Position numbers and translations under genes: made by a program. Under the pieces are notes generated by a model. The model saw only the letters and a program-made list of their open reading frames with translations, made no database searches and had not been told where the DNA came from. Below are positions 25,262-35,419 of a DNA stretch of 64,000 nt, piece after piece. The stretch's first letter is position 1, and each line of letters begins with the position of its first letter. Source of the stretch: Helicobacter pylori (GTDB lineage Bacteria; Campylobacterota; Campylobacteria; Campylobacterales; Helicobacteraceae); NCBI RefSeq assembly GCF_016755635.1, contig NZ_CP051500.1:248001-312000 (forward strand), given 5' to 3'.

Positions 25262-26716
25262 ATGGCTAAAATCACAACCGTGATTGATATAGGCTCTAAT
25301 TCAGTGCGTTTGGCTGTCTTTAAAAAGACGAGCCAGTTTGGGTTTTACTTGCTTTTTGAGACTAAGTCTAAGGTTAGGATTTCAGAGGGCTGTTATGCGT
25401 TTAATGGAATCTTACAAGAAATCCCCATGCAACGAGCCGTTAAAGCCTTGAGCGAATTTAAAGAAATCGCCCTCAAATACAAAAGTAAAAAAATCTTGTG
25501 CGTGGCGACCTCAGCGGTGCGCGATGCCCCTAATCGGTTAGAGTTTGTAGCGAGGGTGAAAAAGGCTTGCGGTTTGCAAATCAAAATCATTGATGGGCAA
25601 AAAGAAGCGCTCTATGGCGGGATCGCGTGCGCGAATTTGTTGCATAAAAATTCAGGGATCACGATAGATATTGGAGGGGGTAGCACCGAGTGCGCGTTGA
25701 TTGAAAAAGGCAAGATTAAGGACTTAATCTCGCTTGATGTTGGCACGATTCGCATTAAAGAAATGTTTTTAGACAAAGACTTAGATGTCAAAACCGCTAA
25801 AGCCTTTATCCAAAAAGAGGTTTCTAAACTGCCCTTTAAGCATAAAAACGCCTTTGGGGTGGGGGGGACGATCAGAGCGTTGAGTAAGGTATTGATGAAA
25901 CGCTTTGATTACCCTATTGATTCTTTGCATGGTTATGAAATAGATGCGCATAAAAATTTAGCGTTCATTGAAAAGATTGTTACGCTCAAAGAAGATCAAT
26001 TACGGCTTTTGGGGGTGAATGAAGAGCGTTTGGATAGTATTAGGAGTGGGGCGTTGATTTTACTAGTCGTTTTGGAGCATTTAAAAACTTCTTTGATGAT
26101 CACCAGCGGTGTAGGGGTGAGAGAAGGCGTGTTTTTAAGCGATTTATTGCGCCACCATTACCATAAATTCCCCCCCAATATCAACCCCTCTCTAATCTCT
26201 TTAAAAGATCGCTTTTTACCCCATGAAAAGCACAGCCAAAAGGTCAAAAAAGAATGCGTGAAATTGTTTGAAGCCTTATCGCCTTTGCATAAAATAGATG
26301 AAAAATACCTTTTCCATTTAAAGATTGCAGGGGAATTAGCGAGCATGGGTAAGATTTTAAGCGTCTATTTAGCCCACAAGCACAGCGCGTATTTTATTTT
26401 AAACGCTTTGAATTATGGCTTTAGCCACCAGGATAGAGCGATCATTTGCCTATTGGCGCAATTCAGCCATAAAAAAATCCCTAAAGACAACGCTATCGCC
26501 CACATGAGCGCGATGATGCCAAGCCTTTTAACCTTACAATGGCTGAGTTTCATCCTTTCTTTAGCTGAAAATCTGTGCCTGACAGACAACCACTATCTAA
26601 AATACACGCTAGAAAAAAACAAGCTTGTGATCCATTCTGATGATGCGCTTTACTTGGCTAAAGAGATGCTCCCTAAACTCGTTAAGCCCATTGCTTTGAT
26701 GATAGAGTTTGCTTGA
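25262..26716 (+). CDS. ppx: Exopolyphosphatase/guanosine pentaphosphatase (Ppx/GppA)
   Basis: A 484-residue protein with the ASKHA phosphatase fold: DIGSNSVRLAVF (residues 10-21), ATSAVRDAPN, IDIGGGSTECALIE and FGVGGTIRAL. A C-terminal helical HD-like domain follows. It hydrolyses polyphosphate and/or pppGpp, tying it to the stringent and stationary response. It follows ferredoxin by 9 bases and overlaps waaC by 4. Which of the two activities dominates cannot be told from sequence. Confidence 0.9.
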   Translation: MAKITTVIDIGSNSVRLAVFKKTSQFGFYLLFETKSKVRISEGCYAFNGILQEIPMQRAVKALSEFKEIALKYKSKKILCVATSAVRDAPNRLEFVARVKKACGLQIKIIDGQKEALYGGIACANLLHKNSGITIDIGGGSTECALIEKGKIKDLISLDVGTIRIKEMFLDKDLDVKTAKAFIQKEVSKLPFKHKNAFGVGGTIRALSKVLMKRFDYPIDSLHGYEIDAHKNLAFIEKIVTLKEDQLRLLGVNEERLDSIRSGALILLVVLEHLKTSLMITSGVGVREGVFLSDLLRHHYHKFPPNINPSLISLKDRFLPHEKHSQKVKKECVKLFEALSPLHKIDEKYLFHLKIAGELASMGKILSVYLAHKHSAYFILNALNYGFSHQDRAIICLLAQFSHKKIPKDNAIAHMSAMMPSLLTLQWLSFILSLAENLCLTDNHYLKYTLEKNKLVIHSDDALYLAKEMLPKLVKPIALMIEFA

Positions 26717-27723
26717 AGATAGCGATTGTCAGGCTTTCAGCGCTTGGGGATATTATCGTGAGCGCGGTGTTTTTAGCGGCAATTAAAGAGTGTCTGCCTA
26801 ACGCCCAAATAGAATGGTTCGTGGATGAAAGATTTAGTGCGATTTTAGAGCATTCCCCTTATGTTGATAAATTACACTCCATCGCTTTAAAAAGCGCACT
26901 TAAAACCTTTAACCCTTTGAAGATTTTTAAACTTTTTAAATCTTTAAGGGCTTATGAATACGATATAATCATTGACATGCAAGGCCTAGTCAAATCCGCT
27001 CTCATCACGCAAATGTTGAAAGCCCCTAAAAAAGTCGGCTTTGATTACGCTTCGGCTAGAGAGGGTTTGAGCGCGTTTTTTTACTCGCAAAAAATTTCTA
27101 TCGCTTATGATGAGCCCATTTTAAAGCGCAATTTCACGCTCCTATCCCAAGCCCTAAACTTGCCCAAAAACGAAATTTCAGAGAGCTTAAGCTCTAGGGC
27201 TAAAGCGTTTTCTTACCAAGATTCCCCAAAAATCAATGCATTAAATTTGAATCAAAATAAGCCTAAAATCCTTTTTGTTTTAGAAACTTCTAAAATCAAT
27301 AAAACTTACCCCACAGAGCGTTTTAAAGAGCTAGCGTTAGCGTTAGAAAATTTTCAAATTTGCTTGTTATGGCATGCTGATGAAGATAAGGCTACTACGC
27401 TTTATCACGCTTTAAAACACCAGCACGATATATTATTGCTCCCTAAACTCACTTTAAACGAAGTTAAGGCGTTGCTTTTTAAAATGGATTTGATTATTGG
27501 GGGCGATACGGGCATTACGCATTTAGCATGGGCGTTGCAAAAACCCAGCATCACCCTTTATGGCAACACGCCCATGGAGCGTTTTAAATTAGAAAGCCCG
27601 ATCAATGTTTCGCTCACCGGTAATTCAAACGCCAGCTACCATAAAAAGGATTTTTCTATCCAAAACATAGAGCCTAAAAAAATTAAAGAATGCGTTTTAA
27701 ACCTTTTAAAGGAAAAAGAATGA
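26713..27723 (+). CDS. waaC: LPS heptosyltransferase I
   Basis: A 336-residue GT9-family enzyme that adds the first heptose to Kdo in the LPS inner core. N-terminal MKIAIVRLSALGDIIVSAVF with the GD loop, IIDMQGLVKSAL, and C-terminal nucleotide-binding IIGGDTGITHLAWAL and PSITLYGNT are all present. Start TTG 26713 overlaps the ppx stop (TTGA). It is followed by an overlapping lipid A acyltransferase, making a small LPS pair. Confidence 0.93.
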   Translation: MKIAIVRLSALGDIIVSAVFLAAIKECLPNAQIEWFVDERFSAILEHSPYVDKLHSIALKSALKTFNPLKIFKLFKSLRAYEYDIIIDMQGLVKSALITQMLKAPKKVGFDYASAREGLSAFFYSQKISIAYDEPILKRNFTLLSQALNLPKNEISESLSSRAKAFSYQDSPKINALNLNQNKPKILFVLETSKINKTYPTERFKELALALENFQICLLWHADEDKATTLYHALKHQHDILLLPKLTLNEVKALLFKMDLIIGGDTGITHLAWALQKPSITLYGNTPMERFKLESPINVSLTGNSNASYHKKDFSIQNIEPKKIKECVLNLLKEKE

Positions 27724-28706
27724 CTTATAAAGAACGACTCATACACGAAAAAATATTGAACCAAAACGATAAGGGTTTTAAAACAGAACTGCGCATTTTG
27801 AGCATTTTTATCGTGGAATCTTTAGTGAATATTTTGGGGTTTATTTTGGCTAAAATGCCCCATTCGTGGTTTTTAAGGTGCATTAAAGCTTTAGCGTGGC
27901 TGATGAGAACCTTTGATAGACGCCGTTATTTTGACGCTAAAGCCAATTTGGATTTTGTGTTTGGAGATTCTAAAAGCGAAGAAGAGAAAAAAAGGATCAT
28001 TAAAAAGGGGTATGAAAATTTTGCTTTCATTATTTTAGAAACCATTAGAGTGATCTTTATCCCTAAGGCTGAATACGACGCTCGTTTCACGCTCATCAAT
28101 GAAGAAAACGTGTGGAAGTCTTTAAACAAGGAAGGCCAAGCGATCACTTTATGCATGCATTTTGGCTATTGGGAAGCGGTAGGCACGACTTTGGCGCAAT
28201 ATTATAAGGATTATGGTAGGGGGTGTTTGGGGCGTTTGACTAAATTTGCCCCCATCAATCACATGATCATGAGTAGGCGAGAGGCGTTTGGGGTGCGTTT
28301 TGTCAATAAAATAGGAGCGATGAAAGAACTCATTAAAATGTATAATCAAGGCAATGGCCTGGTGGGGATTTTAGTGGATCAAAATGTCGTGCCTAAAGAT
28401 GGGGTGGTGGTGAAATTCTTTAATAAAGACGCTACGCACACCACGATCGCTTCTATTTTATCGCGCCGTTACAATATAGACATCCAGCCGGTATTCATTG
28501 ATTTTAATGACGATTATTCGCATTACACAGCGACCTATTACGAAAGTATCCGCTCTCAAATCACCGATAACGCTGAGAACGATATTTTAGAATGCACGCA
28601 AGCCCAAGCGAGTTTGTGCGAAGAGGTGATTAGAAACCACCCAGAAAGTTATTTTTGGTTCCACAGGCGTTTTAAAAGCACCCACCCTGAAATTTATCAA
28701 AGATAG
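27720..28706 (+). CDS. lpxL: LpxL/HtrB-type lipid A secondary acyltransferase
   Basis: A 328-residue inner-membrane enzyme with an N-terminal hydrophobic segment (ILSIFIVESLVNILGFILA), catalytic HX4E (MHFGYWEA, His147/Glu152), the GILVDQNVVPKDGV block and C-terminal YFWFHRRFKS. The family puts a secondary acyl chain on lipid A. The H. pylori member is reported to add stearate at the 2'-linked chain. ATG 27720 overlaps the waaC stop by 4 bases. A hairpin with a T run follows the gene. Confidence 0.9.
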   Translation: MTYKERLIHEKILNQNDKGFKTELRILSIFIVESLVNILGFILAKMPHSWFLRCIKALAWLMRTFDRRRYFDAKANLDFVFGDSKSEEEKKRIIKKGYENFAFIILETIRVIFIPKAEYDARFTLINEENVWKSLNKEGQAITLCMHFGYWEAVGTTLAQYYKDYGRGCLGRLTKFAPINHMIMSRREAFGVRFVNKIGAMKELIKMYNQGNGLVGILVDQNVVPKDGVVVKFFNKDATHTTIASILSRRYNIDIQPVFIDFNDDYSHYTATYYESIRSQITDNAENDILECTQAQASLCEEVIRNHPESYFWFHRRFKSTHPEIYQR

Positions 28707-28740
28707 GGTTTTGTTTTACTGAATACTGATCACAAAATGT

Positions 28741-28764
28741 AAAAAATGCTCAAAGGCATTTTTT
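28741..28764 (+). terminator. Terminator-like hairpin after lpxL
   Basis: AAAAAATGC (28741-28749), loop TCAAAG, GCATTTTTT (28756-28764). A 9-bp stem with its own T run, 35 bases after the lpxL stop. The A run on the other side lets it serve tgt, which converges from the right. Confidence 0.6.
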
Positions 28765-28782
28765 AAAAATAAATAGTAAAGA

Positions 28783-28881
28783 GCTTGATTTTAATCAAGC
28801 GATAATTTCTTAAGGCGGTCTTCTTAGGTTAGGGGGATTTTAAGGGGGAGAATTATTTCAAAATACCCCCTATCCCCTTAA
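28783..28881. other. Structured convergent intergenic spacer
   Basis: Between lpxL and tgt there is no ORF. The spacer has a perfect inverted repeat GCTTGATTTTAATCAAGC (28783-28800). Then come two G5 runs (28832-28836 and 28843-28847) facing a C5 run (28866-28870) and a C4 run (28874-28877). TTAAGGGG (28840-28847) can pair with CCCCTTAA (28874-28881), with alternative pairing of the other runs. It may be a bidirectional terminator, a small RNA or a dispersed repeat. Confidence 0.45.
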
Positions 28882-28959
28882 CAAAATGAGTTTTACTATA
28901 AAAATAAAGTTAAAAATCCCATTTTTTTAAAAAAGTTGAAAAGTTTTAGTTATTACCAC

Positions 28960-30075
28960 TCAATGCGAACAAGAGTGGTATTTTTCTAAAAATTCTTTTT
29001 TAAAACTCAAAAACCGCTTTTCTAAAATGGCGTTTCTGGCGTTTTTAACCAGCTCTAAATAAAAATGCAAATTGTGCAAACTGGCCAAACGAGCGTAAGT
29101 GAGTTCTTTAGCCCTAAAGAGATGGTGCAAATAGGCTTTAGAATAGCGTTTGCAAGCATAACAGGTGCAATTTTCTTCAATAGGGGTATCATCCAATTTA
29201 TAGGGCGCGTTTTTGATAGAAATCTTGCCAGAATGCGTGAAAAGGGTGGCGTTTCTGGCGTTTCTGGTGGGCATCACGCAATCAAACATGTCCACCCCTA
29301 AACTGATAGCGTCTAAAATGTTTTCAGGCGTGCCTACGCCCATTAGGTAGCGAGGCTTGTCTTTAGGGAGCAAGGGGGCGGTGTGCGCGATCGTTTCTAG
29401 CATTTCATCTACGCTTTCCCCCACCGCTAAACCGCCTATAGCATAACCATCAAAACCCTCATGCGTTAATCCCACGCTAAGGCTTCGCATTTTCAAATGC
29501 GTGCCGCCCTGGATAATGGCAAAAAGGTTGTTGTTAGGGCGGTTTTTTTCTTTGTGGTATTCTAGGCTGAGATTCGCCCATTTAGCGCTTCTTTTAATAG
29601 ATTCTTCAAGGCGTTTTAGTGGAGCGGGCAAGCCCACTAAATCGTCTAAAACCATCATAATATCGCTATTCAAAGAATATTGAATGTCCAAAACTTTAGC
29701 GGGCGTGAATAGATGCTTGCTCCCATCAATATGGGATTTAAAAATAATCCCATCTTCTTGCAATTTGACATTATCGCTCAAGCTGAAGGCTTGAAACCCT
29801 CCACTATCGGTTAAAAAACTCCCATGAAATTGAGCGAAACGATGCAAGCCCCCTAATTGTCCAACCACTTTCTCGCCCGGTCTTAAATACATGTGATAGG
29901 TGTTGGCTAAAATGAGTTTAGCGCCTAAAATTTCTTGCGCATCTGTAGCGTCTAAAGATTTGATGCAGCCTTGCGTGCCTACGGGCATAAAAACAGGCGT
30001 TGTAACTTGAGAATGGGCTAAATTTAAAAGACCAGCTCGCGCGTTATCATCAACAGCTTGGAGTTGAAAATCCAT
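28960..30075 (-). CDS. tgt: tRNA-guanine transglycosylase
   Basis: A 371-residue TIM-barrel enzyme exchanging G34 for preQ1 in queuosine tRNAs. Seen: [26 protein letters not shown] with catalytic Asp, [31 protein letters not shown] with nucleophile Asp, and the zinc site [18 protein letters not shown]. It is transcribed opposite to both neighbours. ATG 30075 is divergent from the next gene. Confidence 0.96.
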   Translation of the reverse strand: MDFQLQAVDDNARAGLLNLAHSQVTTPVFMPVGTQGCIKSLDATDAQEILGAKLILANTYHMYLRPGEKVVGQLGGLHRFAQFHGSFLTDSGGFQAFSLSDNVKLQEDGIIFKSHIDGSKHLFTPAKVLDIQYSLNSDIMMVLDDLVGLPAPLKRLEESIKRSAKWANLSLEYHKEKNRPNNNLFAIIQGGTHLKMRSLSVGLTHEGFDGYAIGGLAVGESVDEMLETIAHTAPLLPKDKPRYLMGVGTPENILDAISLGVDMFDCVMPTRNARNATLFTHSGKISIKNAPYKLDDTPIEENCTCYACKRYSKAYLHHLFRAKELTYARLASLHNLHFYLELVKNARNAILEKRFLSFKKEFLEKYHSCSH

Positions 30076-30096
30076 CGTTTAAGCCTTAATCTTGGA

Positions 30097-30102
30097 TATA
30101 AT
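30097..30102 (+). promoter_or_regulatory. -10 box TATAAT of the TrkA-like/aroB operon
   Basis: A perfect TATAAT 30 bases before the TTG at 30132, in the short divergent spacer with tgt. It probably drives the long overlapping plus-strand run that follows. Confidence 0.6.
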
Positions 30103-30131
30103 GGCGTAATCATTTTTTAGGAAGTTTGGAA

Positions 30132-31568
30132 TTGAAGAAAATCGCCCTTATTTTAGATGGCATTGTAGCAAAAAATTTTTTAGACTTGGTGCTAAGGCAT
30201 TATTCTAATCATAATTTTTATATAGTGGTTGTCAAAGATGAGAGCCTTATCCCTAAAAATTATCCGAGCACTTTCGCTTTTCATTGTTTTGATGCGACTT
30301 CTAGTTTCAGGCTTTTGCAAGTGTTAAACGATGAGGTGAGCGATGCGTTTTTAATCATACAAGATTTTAAAGAACAGCGCATCATTCATAAAATCATTCA
30401 AACCCATTTCAAACGCATGCGCGTGGTTTTGAGCGTGAAAAAAGATAGCGAAAAAACCTTAGAAAACAATGAAGAAAATAAAGATGAAAAGCTTATTTTG
30501 ATTGATGAATTTGAAGTTTTAGCCAATAAATTCATTTCTCGTTTGCCCAATATCCCTAGCACCCCTAGAGAGTTTGGGTTAGGCAAGGGCGAGATCATGG
30601 AGATTGATGTGCCTTTTGGGAGCATTTTTGCTTACAGACACATTGGCTCTATCAGGCAAAAAGAATACAGGATTGTAGGGCTTTATCGCAACGATGTTTT
30701 GTTGCTCTCCACTAAATCTTTGGTTATCCAGCCACGAGACATTCTTTTAGTGGCGGGTAATCCTGAAATTTTAAACGCGGTGTATCATCAAGTCAAAAGC
30801 AACGTGGGGCAGTTCCCAGCCCCCTTTGGTAAGAGCATTTATTTATACATTGATATGCGTTTGCAGAACAGAAAAGCGATGATGCGCGATGTGTATCAAG
30901 CCTTGTTTTTGCACAAACATTTAAAGAGCTACAAGCTCTACATTCAGGTTTTACACCCCACTAGCCCTAAGTTTTACCATAAATTTTTAGCGCTAGAAAC
31001 CGAAAGCATTGAAGTGAATTTTGATTTTTATGGGAAAAGTTTTATCCAAAAACTTCATGAAGACCACCAGAAAAAAATGGGCCTGATCGTGGTAGGCAGA
31101 GAGCTTTTTTTATCTAAAAAACACCGAAAAGCCTTGTATAAAACAGCCACTCCGGTTTATAAAACCAACACTTTTGGCTTGTCTAAAACCTCTCAAAGCG
31201 TGGTGGTGTTGAATGAAAGCTTGGATATTAATGAGGACATGTCTTCAGTGATCTTTGATGTGTCTATGCAAATGGATTTGGGCTTGTTGCTCTATGATTT
31301 TGACCCTAACAAGCGCTATAAAAACGAGATTGTTAATCATTATGAAAATTTAGCCAACGCACTCAACCGCAAGATTGAGATTTTCCAAACCGATATTAGA
31401 AATCCTATCATGTATCTCAATTCTTTAAGAAATCCCATTTTGCATTTCATGCCTTTTGAAGAGTGCATCACGCACACGCGCTTTTGGTGGTTTTTATCCA
31501 CTAAAGTGGAAAAATTAGCGTTTTTAAACGATGATAACCCTCAAATTTTTATCCCTGTAGCGGAGTGA
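30132..31568 (+). CDS. TrkA-like cytoplasmic protein (COG3400 type)
   Basis: A 478-residue soluble protein. The N-terminal 150 residues look like a Rossmann-like RCK/TrkA-N domain ([20 protein letters not shown]). A TrkA-C-like segment follows (about 160-220; [40 protein letters not shown]), then a further alpha/beta region. No membrane helix. Such proteins regulate or form cytoplasmic subunits of K+ transport, but no channel gene is adjacent. The MscS-like gene is three positions downstream. TTG 30132 is preferred over TTG 30126 from the TTAGGAAG spacing. Confidence 0.65.
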   Translation: MKKIALILDGIVAKNFLDLVLRHYSNHNFYIVVVKDESLIPKNYPSTFAFHCFDATSSFRLLQVLNDEVSDAFLIIQDFKEQRIIHKIIQTHFKRMRVVLSVKKDSEKTLENNEENKDEKLILIDEFEVLANKFISRLPNIPSTPREFGLGKGEIMEIDVPFGSIFAYRHIGSIRQKEYRIVGLYRNDVLLLSTKSLVIQPRDILLVAGNPEILNAVYHQVKSNVGQFPAPFGKSIYLYIDMRLQNRKAMMRDVYQALFLHKHLKSYKLYIQVLHPTSPKFYHKFLALETESIEVNFDFYGKSFIQKLHEDHQKKMGLIVVGRELFLSKKHRKALYKTATPVYKTNTFGLSKTSQSVVVLNESLDINEDMSSVIFDVSMQMDLGLLLYDFDPNKRYKNEIVNHYENLANALNRKIEIFQTDIRNPIMYLNSLRNPILHFMPFEECITHTRFWWFLSTKVEKLAFLNDDNPQIFIPVAE

Positions 31569-31572
31569 AAGA

Positions 31573-32604
31573 ATGCAAGAAATTTTAATCCCTTTAAAAG
31601 AAAAAAGCTATAAGGTGTTTTTGGGGGAACTGCCCAAAATAAAATTGAAGCAAAAAGCCCTCATCATTAGCGATAGCATCGTATCTGGGTTGCATTTATC
31701 GTATTTATTAGAGCGCTTGAAAGCCTTAGAAGTCAGAGTGTGCGTGATAGAGTCCGGAGAAAAATACAAAAACTTGAATTCACTAGAGCGCATTTTAAAC
31801 AACGCCTTTGAAATGCAATTAAACCGCCATTCTTTAATGATAGCCCTTGGTGGGGGAGTCATAAGCGATATGGTGGGGTTTGCGAGCAGTATTTATTTTA
31901 GGGGGATTGATTTTATTAATATCCCTACGACTTTGCTCGCTCAAGTGGATGCGAGCGTGGGGGGGAAAACAGGGATCAATACGCCTTATGGCAAAAACTT
32001 AATCGGATCGTTCCACCAGCCTAGAGCGGTTTATATTGATTTAGCTTTTTTAAAAACCCTTGAAAAAAGGGAATTTCAAGCAGGGGTGGCTGAAATCATT
32101 AAAATGGCGGTGTGTTTTGATAAAAGCTTGGTAGAAAGATTGGAAACAAAGGATTTAAAAGATTGTTTAGAAGAAGTAATCTTTCAAAGCGTTTATATCA
32201 AAGCTCAAGTCGTTGTTCAAGATGAAAAAGAGCAAAATATCAGAGCCGGGTTGAATTACGGGCATACCTTTGGGCATGCGATAGAAAAAGAGACTGATTA
32301 TGAGCGATTTTTGCATGGCGAAGCGATCGCTATTGGCATGCGCATGGCTAATGATTTAGCCCTTTCTTTAGGCATGCTCACTTTAAAAGAATACGAACGC
32401 ATAGAAAATTTATTGAAAAAATTTGATTTGATATTCCATTACAAAATCATTGATCTTCAAAAATTTTACGAACGCTTGTTTTTAGACAAAAAAAGCGAGG
32501 ATAAGACAATCAAATTCATTCTGCCCAAAGGCATTGGAGCGTTTGAGGTTGCCTCTCATATCCCTAAAGAAACGATTTTAAAGGTGTTAGAAAAATGGCA
32601 TTAA
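31573..32604 (+). CDS. aroB: 3-dehydroquinate synthase
   Basis: A 343-residue NAD- and metal-dependent enzyme of the shikimate pathway, converting DAHP to 3-dehydroquinate. Seen: [48 protein letters not shown], and zinc-site [11 protein letters not shown] plus [12 protein letters not shown] 31573 lies 4 bases after the previous stop. It overlaps the channel gene by 10 bases. Confidence 0.96.
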   Translation: MQEILIPLKEKSYKVFLGELPKIKLKQKALIISDSIVSGLHLSYLLERLKALEVRVCVIESGEKYKNLNSLERILNNAFEMQLNRHSLMIALGGGVISDMVGFASSIYFRGIDFINIPTTLLAQVDASVGGKTGINTPYGKNLIGSFHQPRAVYIDLAFLKTLEKREFQAGVAEIIKMAVCFDKSLVERLETKDLKDCLEEVIFQSVYIKAQVVVQDEKEQNIRAGLNYGHTFGHAIEKETDYERFLHGEAIAIGMRMANDLALSLGMLTLKEYERIENLLKKFDLIFHYKIIDLQKFYERLFLDKKSEDKTIKFILPKGIGAFEVASHIPKETILKVLEKWH

Positions 32605-34166
32605 GGGTATTGTTATTCTTTTGTTTTTTGTTTTTACAAGCAGAAGATAAAAGCCAAGAGCTATTGTCCATACAAAAACAAATGGCTTTGGTGGATAAAA
32701 AACTCGCCAAAGACGATAACGTGTGGTTGAAAAAATTTGAAAACTACAAGATCTACAACCAAATTTATACCGAAAAAGAGAGCGTGAGACAGGAATTAAG
32801 GCGTTTAAAAAACAAAAAAAGCAAGGATTTATTAAAGATTAGCACCTTAGAGCACACCCTAAAGGCTTTAGAATCCCAGCAAAAAATGTTTGAAAGCTAT
32901 GGGGTCAATCCTTTTAAGGACTTGATAGAGCGCCCCAATATCCCCAATATCCCTAATATCGCTAACCCTATTGCGATCATTGATGGCATTTCTTTCATTA
33001 AAAGCATGCGTTTAAAGCATGAAAGTCTCAAAAGCAATCAGACTGCTTTAGAAGAAGTTTTAAAGCTTTTAGATCAAAAGCACCAGCTTTTAAATCAGTG
33101 GCATGCTTTGGATAAAAGCGCGAAACTAAGCGATGAGATTTATCAAACTCAAGCCAAACGCCTGGAATTGCAAGGGGCTCAAAACATTTTAAAAACCACG
33201 ATTGGGATTTTCCAAAAAGACAGCGATGAGGCTATAAGCATTGTTAAATCTCAAGTTAAAAACCAGCTTTTTAAATTGGTTTATGTGTTTTTAGCGGCGC
33301 TTTTGAGCGTGGTGTTTGCGTGGATTTTAAAAATCATTTCCAGTAAATACATTGAAAATAATGAGCGCGTCTATACCGTGAATAAAGCCATTAACTTCGT
33401 GAATGTGAGCGTGATCATTTTAATTTTTCTTTTTTCTTATTTAGAAAATGTTACTTACTTGGTCACGGTTTTAGGCTTTGCGAGTGCGGGTTTAGCGATT
33501 GCGATGAAAGATTTGTTCATGAGCTTGCTTGGGTGGTTTATTATTTTGATTGGGGGGAGCGTGCATGTGGGCGATAGGGTGCGTATCGCTAAGGGGACGG
33601 ATATTTTTATTGGCGATGTGTTGGATATTTCTATGTTGCACATTACGATTTTAGAAGATGTAACCTTTACCACTTATACGAACAACAGGAGAGCGGGCCG
33701 GATTATTTTTGTGCCTAATAATTATATTTTCACCACCATGTTCGCTAATTACAGCCATTTTGGGATGAAAACGGTTTGGGATGGCGTGGATTTTTGCGTT
33801 ACATTTGATTCTGATTTTAAAAAAGCTTCTAAAATTGCGCTCAACATCGCTACAGAATTGTCTAAAGAATACACGGATATTACCTATAAACAGCTCAATA
33901 AAATGCGCGACCGGTATTCTTTAAGGAGTTTGAGTGTGAAGCCTCGATGCTTTTTGATGCCTGAAAATAACGGGATAAAAATCTCGGTGTGGTATCAAAC
34001 CAATTCGTATGCGACCATGTCTTTAAGGAGCAAGATTGTGGCTGAAATCGTTGAAGCTTTTTTGAAAGAAGAAAATATCCATATCGCTTATACGACCAGC
34101 AAGTTGCTTAAAGTGGATGCTGATTTTTTAGGCGATGGTTTTGGGAATAAAAGGGAACAAAAATGA
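32595..34166 (+). CDS. MscS-family mechanosensitive channel with long periplasmic N-domain
   Basis: A 523-residue protein: signal-like N-terminus ([14 protein letters not shown]), about 200 residues of charged helical periplasmic domain, then membrane helices ([31 protein letters not shown]; and the pore-type helix [27 protein letters not shown]). A cytoplasmic beta-domain with [22 protein letters not shown] and VPNNYIF follows. It should release solutes under hypo-osmotic shock. A 9-base repeat encodes tandem NIP units at 32934-32960. Overlaps both neighbours. Confidence 0.85.
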   Translation: MALRVLLFFCFLFLQAEDKSQELLSIQKQMALVDKKLAKDDNVWLKKFENYKIYNQIYTEKESVRQELRRLKNKKSKDLLKISTLEHTLKALESQQKMFESYGVNPFKDLIERPNIPNIPNIANPIAIIDGISFIKSMRLKHESLKSNQTALEEVLKLLDQKHQLLNQWHALDKSAKLSDEIYQTQAKRLELQGAQNILKTTIGIFQKDSDEAISIVKSQVKNQLFKLVYVFLAALLSVVFAWILKIISSKYIENNERVYTVNKAINFVNVSVIILIFLFSYLENVTYLVTVLGFASAGLAIAMKDLFMSLLGWFIILIGGSVHVGDRVRIAKGTDIFIGDVLDISMLHITILEDVTFTTYTNNRRAGRIIFVPNNYIFTTMFANYSHFGMKTVWDGVDFCVTFDSDFKKASKIALNIATELSKEYTDITYKQLNKMRDRYSLRSLSVKPRCFLMPENNGIKISVWYQTNSYATMSLRSKIVAEIVEAFLKEENIHIAYTTSKLLKVDADFLGDGFGNKREQK

Positions 34167-35419
34167 AAAAAGTCTATTTCAAAACCTTTGGGTGCAGGAC
34201 GAATCTTTTTGACACGCAAGTGATGGGCGAGAATTTGAAGGATTTTAGCGCGACCTTAGAAGAACAAGAAGCCGATATTATTGTGATCAATTCTTGCACC
34301 GTGACTAATGGGGCCGATAGCGCGGTAAGGAGTTACGCTAAAAAAATGGCGCGATTGGATAAGGAAGTGCTATTTACCGGCTGTGGGGTGAAAACCCAAG
34401 GCAAAGAGCTTTTTGAAAAAGGGTTTTTGAAGGGCGTTTTTGGGCATGACAATAAAGAAAAGATTAACGCGCTTTTACAAGAAAAAAAGCGTTTTTTTAT
34501 AGATGACAATTTAGAAAACAAGCACTTAGACACCACGATGGTGAGCGAGTTTGTGGGAAAAACTAGAGCGTTTATCAAGATCCAAGAAGGCTGTGATTTT
34601 GATTGCAATTATTGCATTATCCCAAGCGTGAGAGGGAGGGCTAGGAGTTTTGAAGAGAGGAAAATTTTAGAGCAAGTGGGCCTTTTATGCTCTAAAGGGG
34701 TTCAAGAAGTGGTTCTAACCGGCACCAATGTGGGGAGCTATGGGAAGGATAGAGGAAGCAATATCGCGCAATTGATTAAAAAATTAAGCCAGATTGCTGG
34801 ATTAAAACGCATAAGGATTGGGAGCTTAGAGCCTAATCAAATCAACGATGAATTTTTAGAACTTTTAGAAGAGGATTTTTTAGAAAAACATTTGCATATC
34901 GCTTTACAGCACAGCCATGATTTCATGCTAGAGAGGATGAACCGAAGAAACCGCACCAAAAGCGATAGGGAATTATTAGAGGCAATCGCTTCTAAGAATT
35001 TTGCTATTGGCACGGATTTTATTGTGGGGCATCCGGGCGAGAGCGGAAGCGTTTTTGAAAAAGCGTTTAAAAATTTAGAAAACTTGCCTTTAACGCACAT
35101 CCACCCTTTTATTTACAGCAAACGAAAAGACACCCCCTCTAGTTTGATGCATGATAGCGTGAGTTTGGAAGATTCTAAAAAGCGTTTGAATGCGATTAAA
35201 GATTTGATTTTTCATAAAAATAAAGCGTTCAGGAAATTGCAGCTCAAGCTCAACACGCCCCTAAAAGCCCTAGTGGAAGCGCAAAAAGATGGCGAATTTA
35301 AAGCCTTAGATCAATTCTTTAACCTCATTAAAATCAAAAGCGATAAGCCTTTAAGGGCTAGTTTTTTAGAAATCAAAGAGTATGAAATTAAGGAGAGGGA
35401 AAATCATGCCGTTTTCTAA
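34163..35419 (+). CDS. mtaB: tRNA t6A37 methylthiotransferase MtaB
   Basis: A 418-residue radical SAM enzyme of the MiaB superfamily. N-terminal cluster cysteines Cys11 (FGCRTN), Cys45 (NSCTV) and Cys74 (TGCGV). Radical SAM motif CDFDCNYC (144-151) followed by IIPSVRGRARS. The VNSCTVT / CDFxCxYCIIPxxRG form places it with MtaB rather than MiaB or RimO. It makes ms2t6A at A37 of Lys-type tRNAs. The C-terminal TRAM-like part is short. It starts in a 4-base overlap with the channel gene. Confidence 0.88.
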   Translation: MKKVYFKTFGCRTNLFDTQVMGENLKDFSATLEEQEADIIVINSCTVTNGADSAVRSYAKKMARLDKEVLFTGCGVKTQGKELFEKGFLKGVFGHDNKEKINALLQEKKRFFIDDNLENKHLDTTMVSEFVGKTRAFIKIQEGCDFDCNYCIIPSVRGRARSFEERKILEQVGLLCSKGVQEVVLTGTNVGSYGKDRGSNIAQLIKKLSQIAGLKRIRIGSLEPNQINDEFLELLEEDFLEKHLHIALQHSHDFMLERMNRRNRTKSDRELLEAIASKNFAIGTDFIVGHPGESGSVFEKAFKNLENLPLTHIHPFIYSKRKDTPSSLMHDSVSLEDSKKRLNAIKDLIFHKNKAFRKLQLKLNTPLKALVEAQKDGEFKALDQFFNLIKIKSDKPLRASFLEIKEYEIKERENHAVF

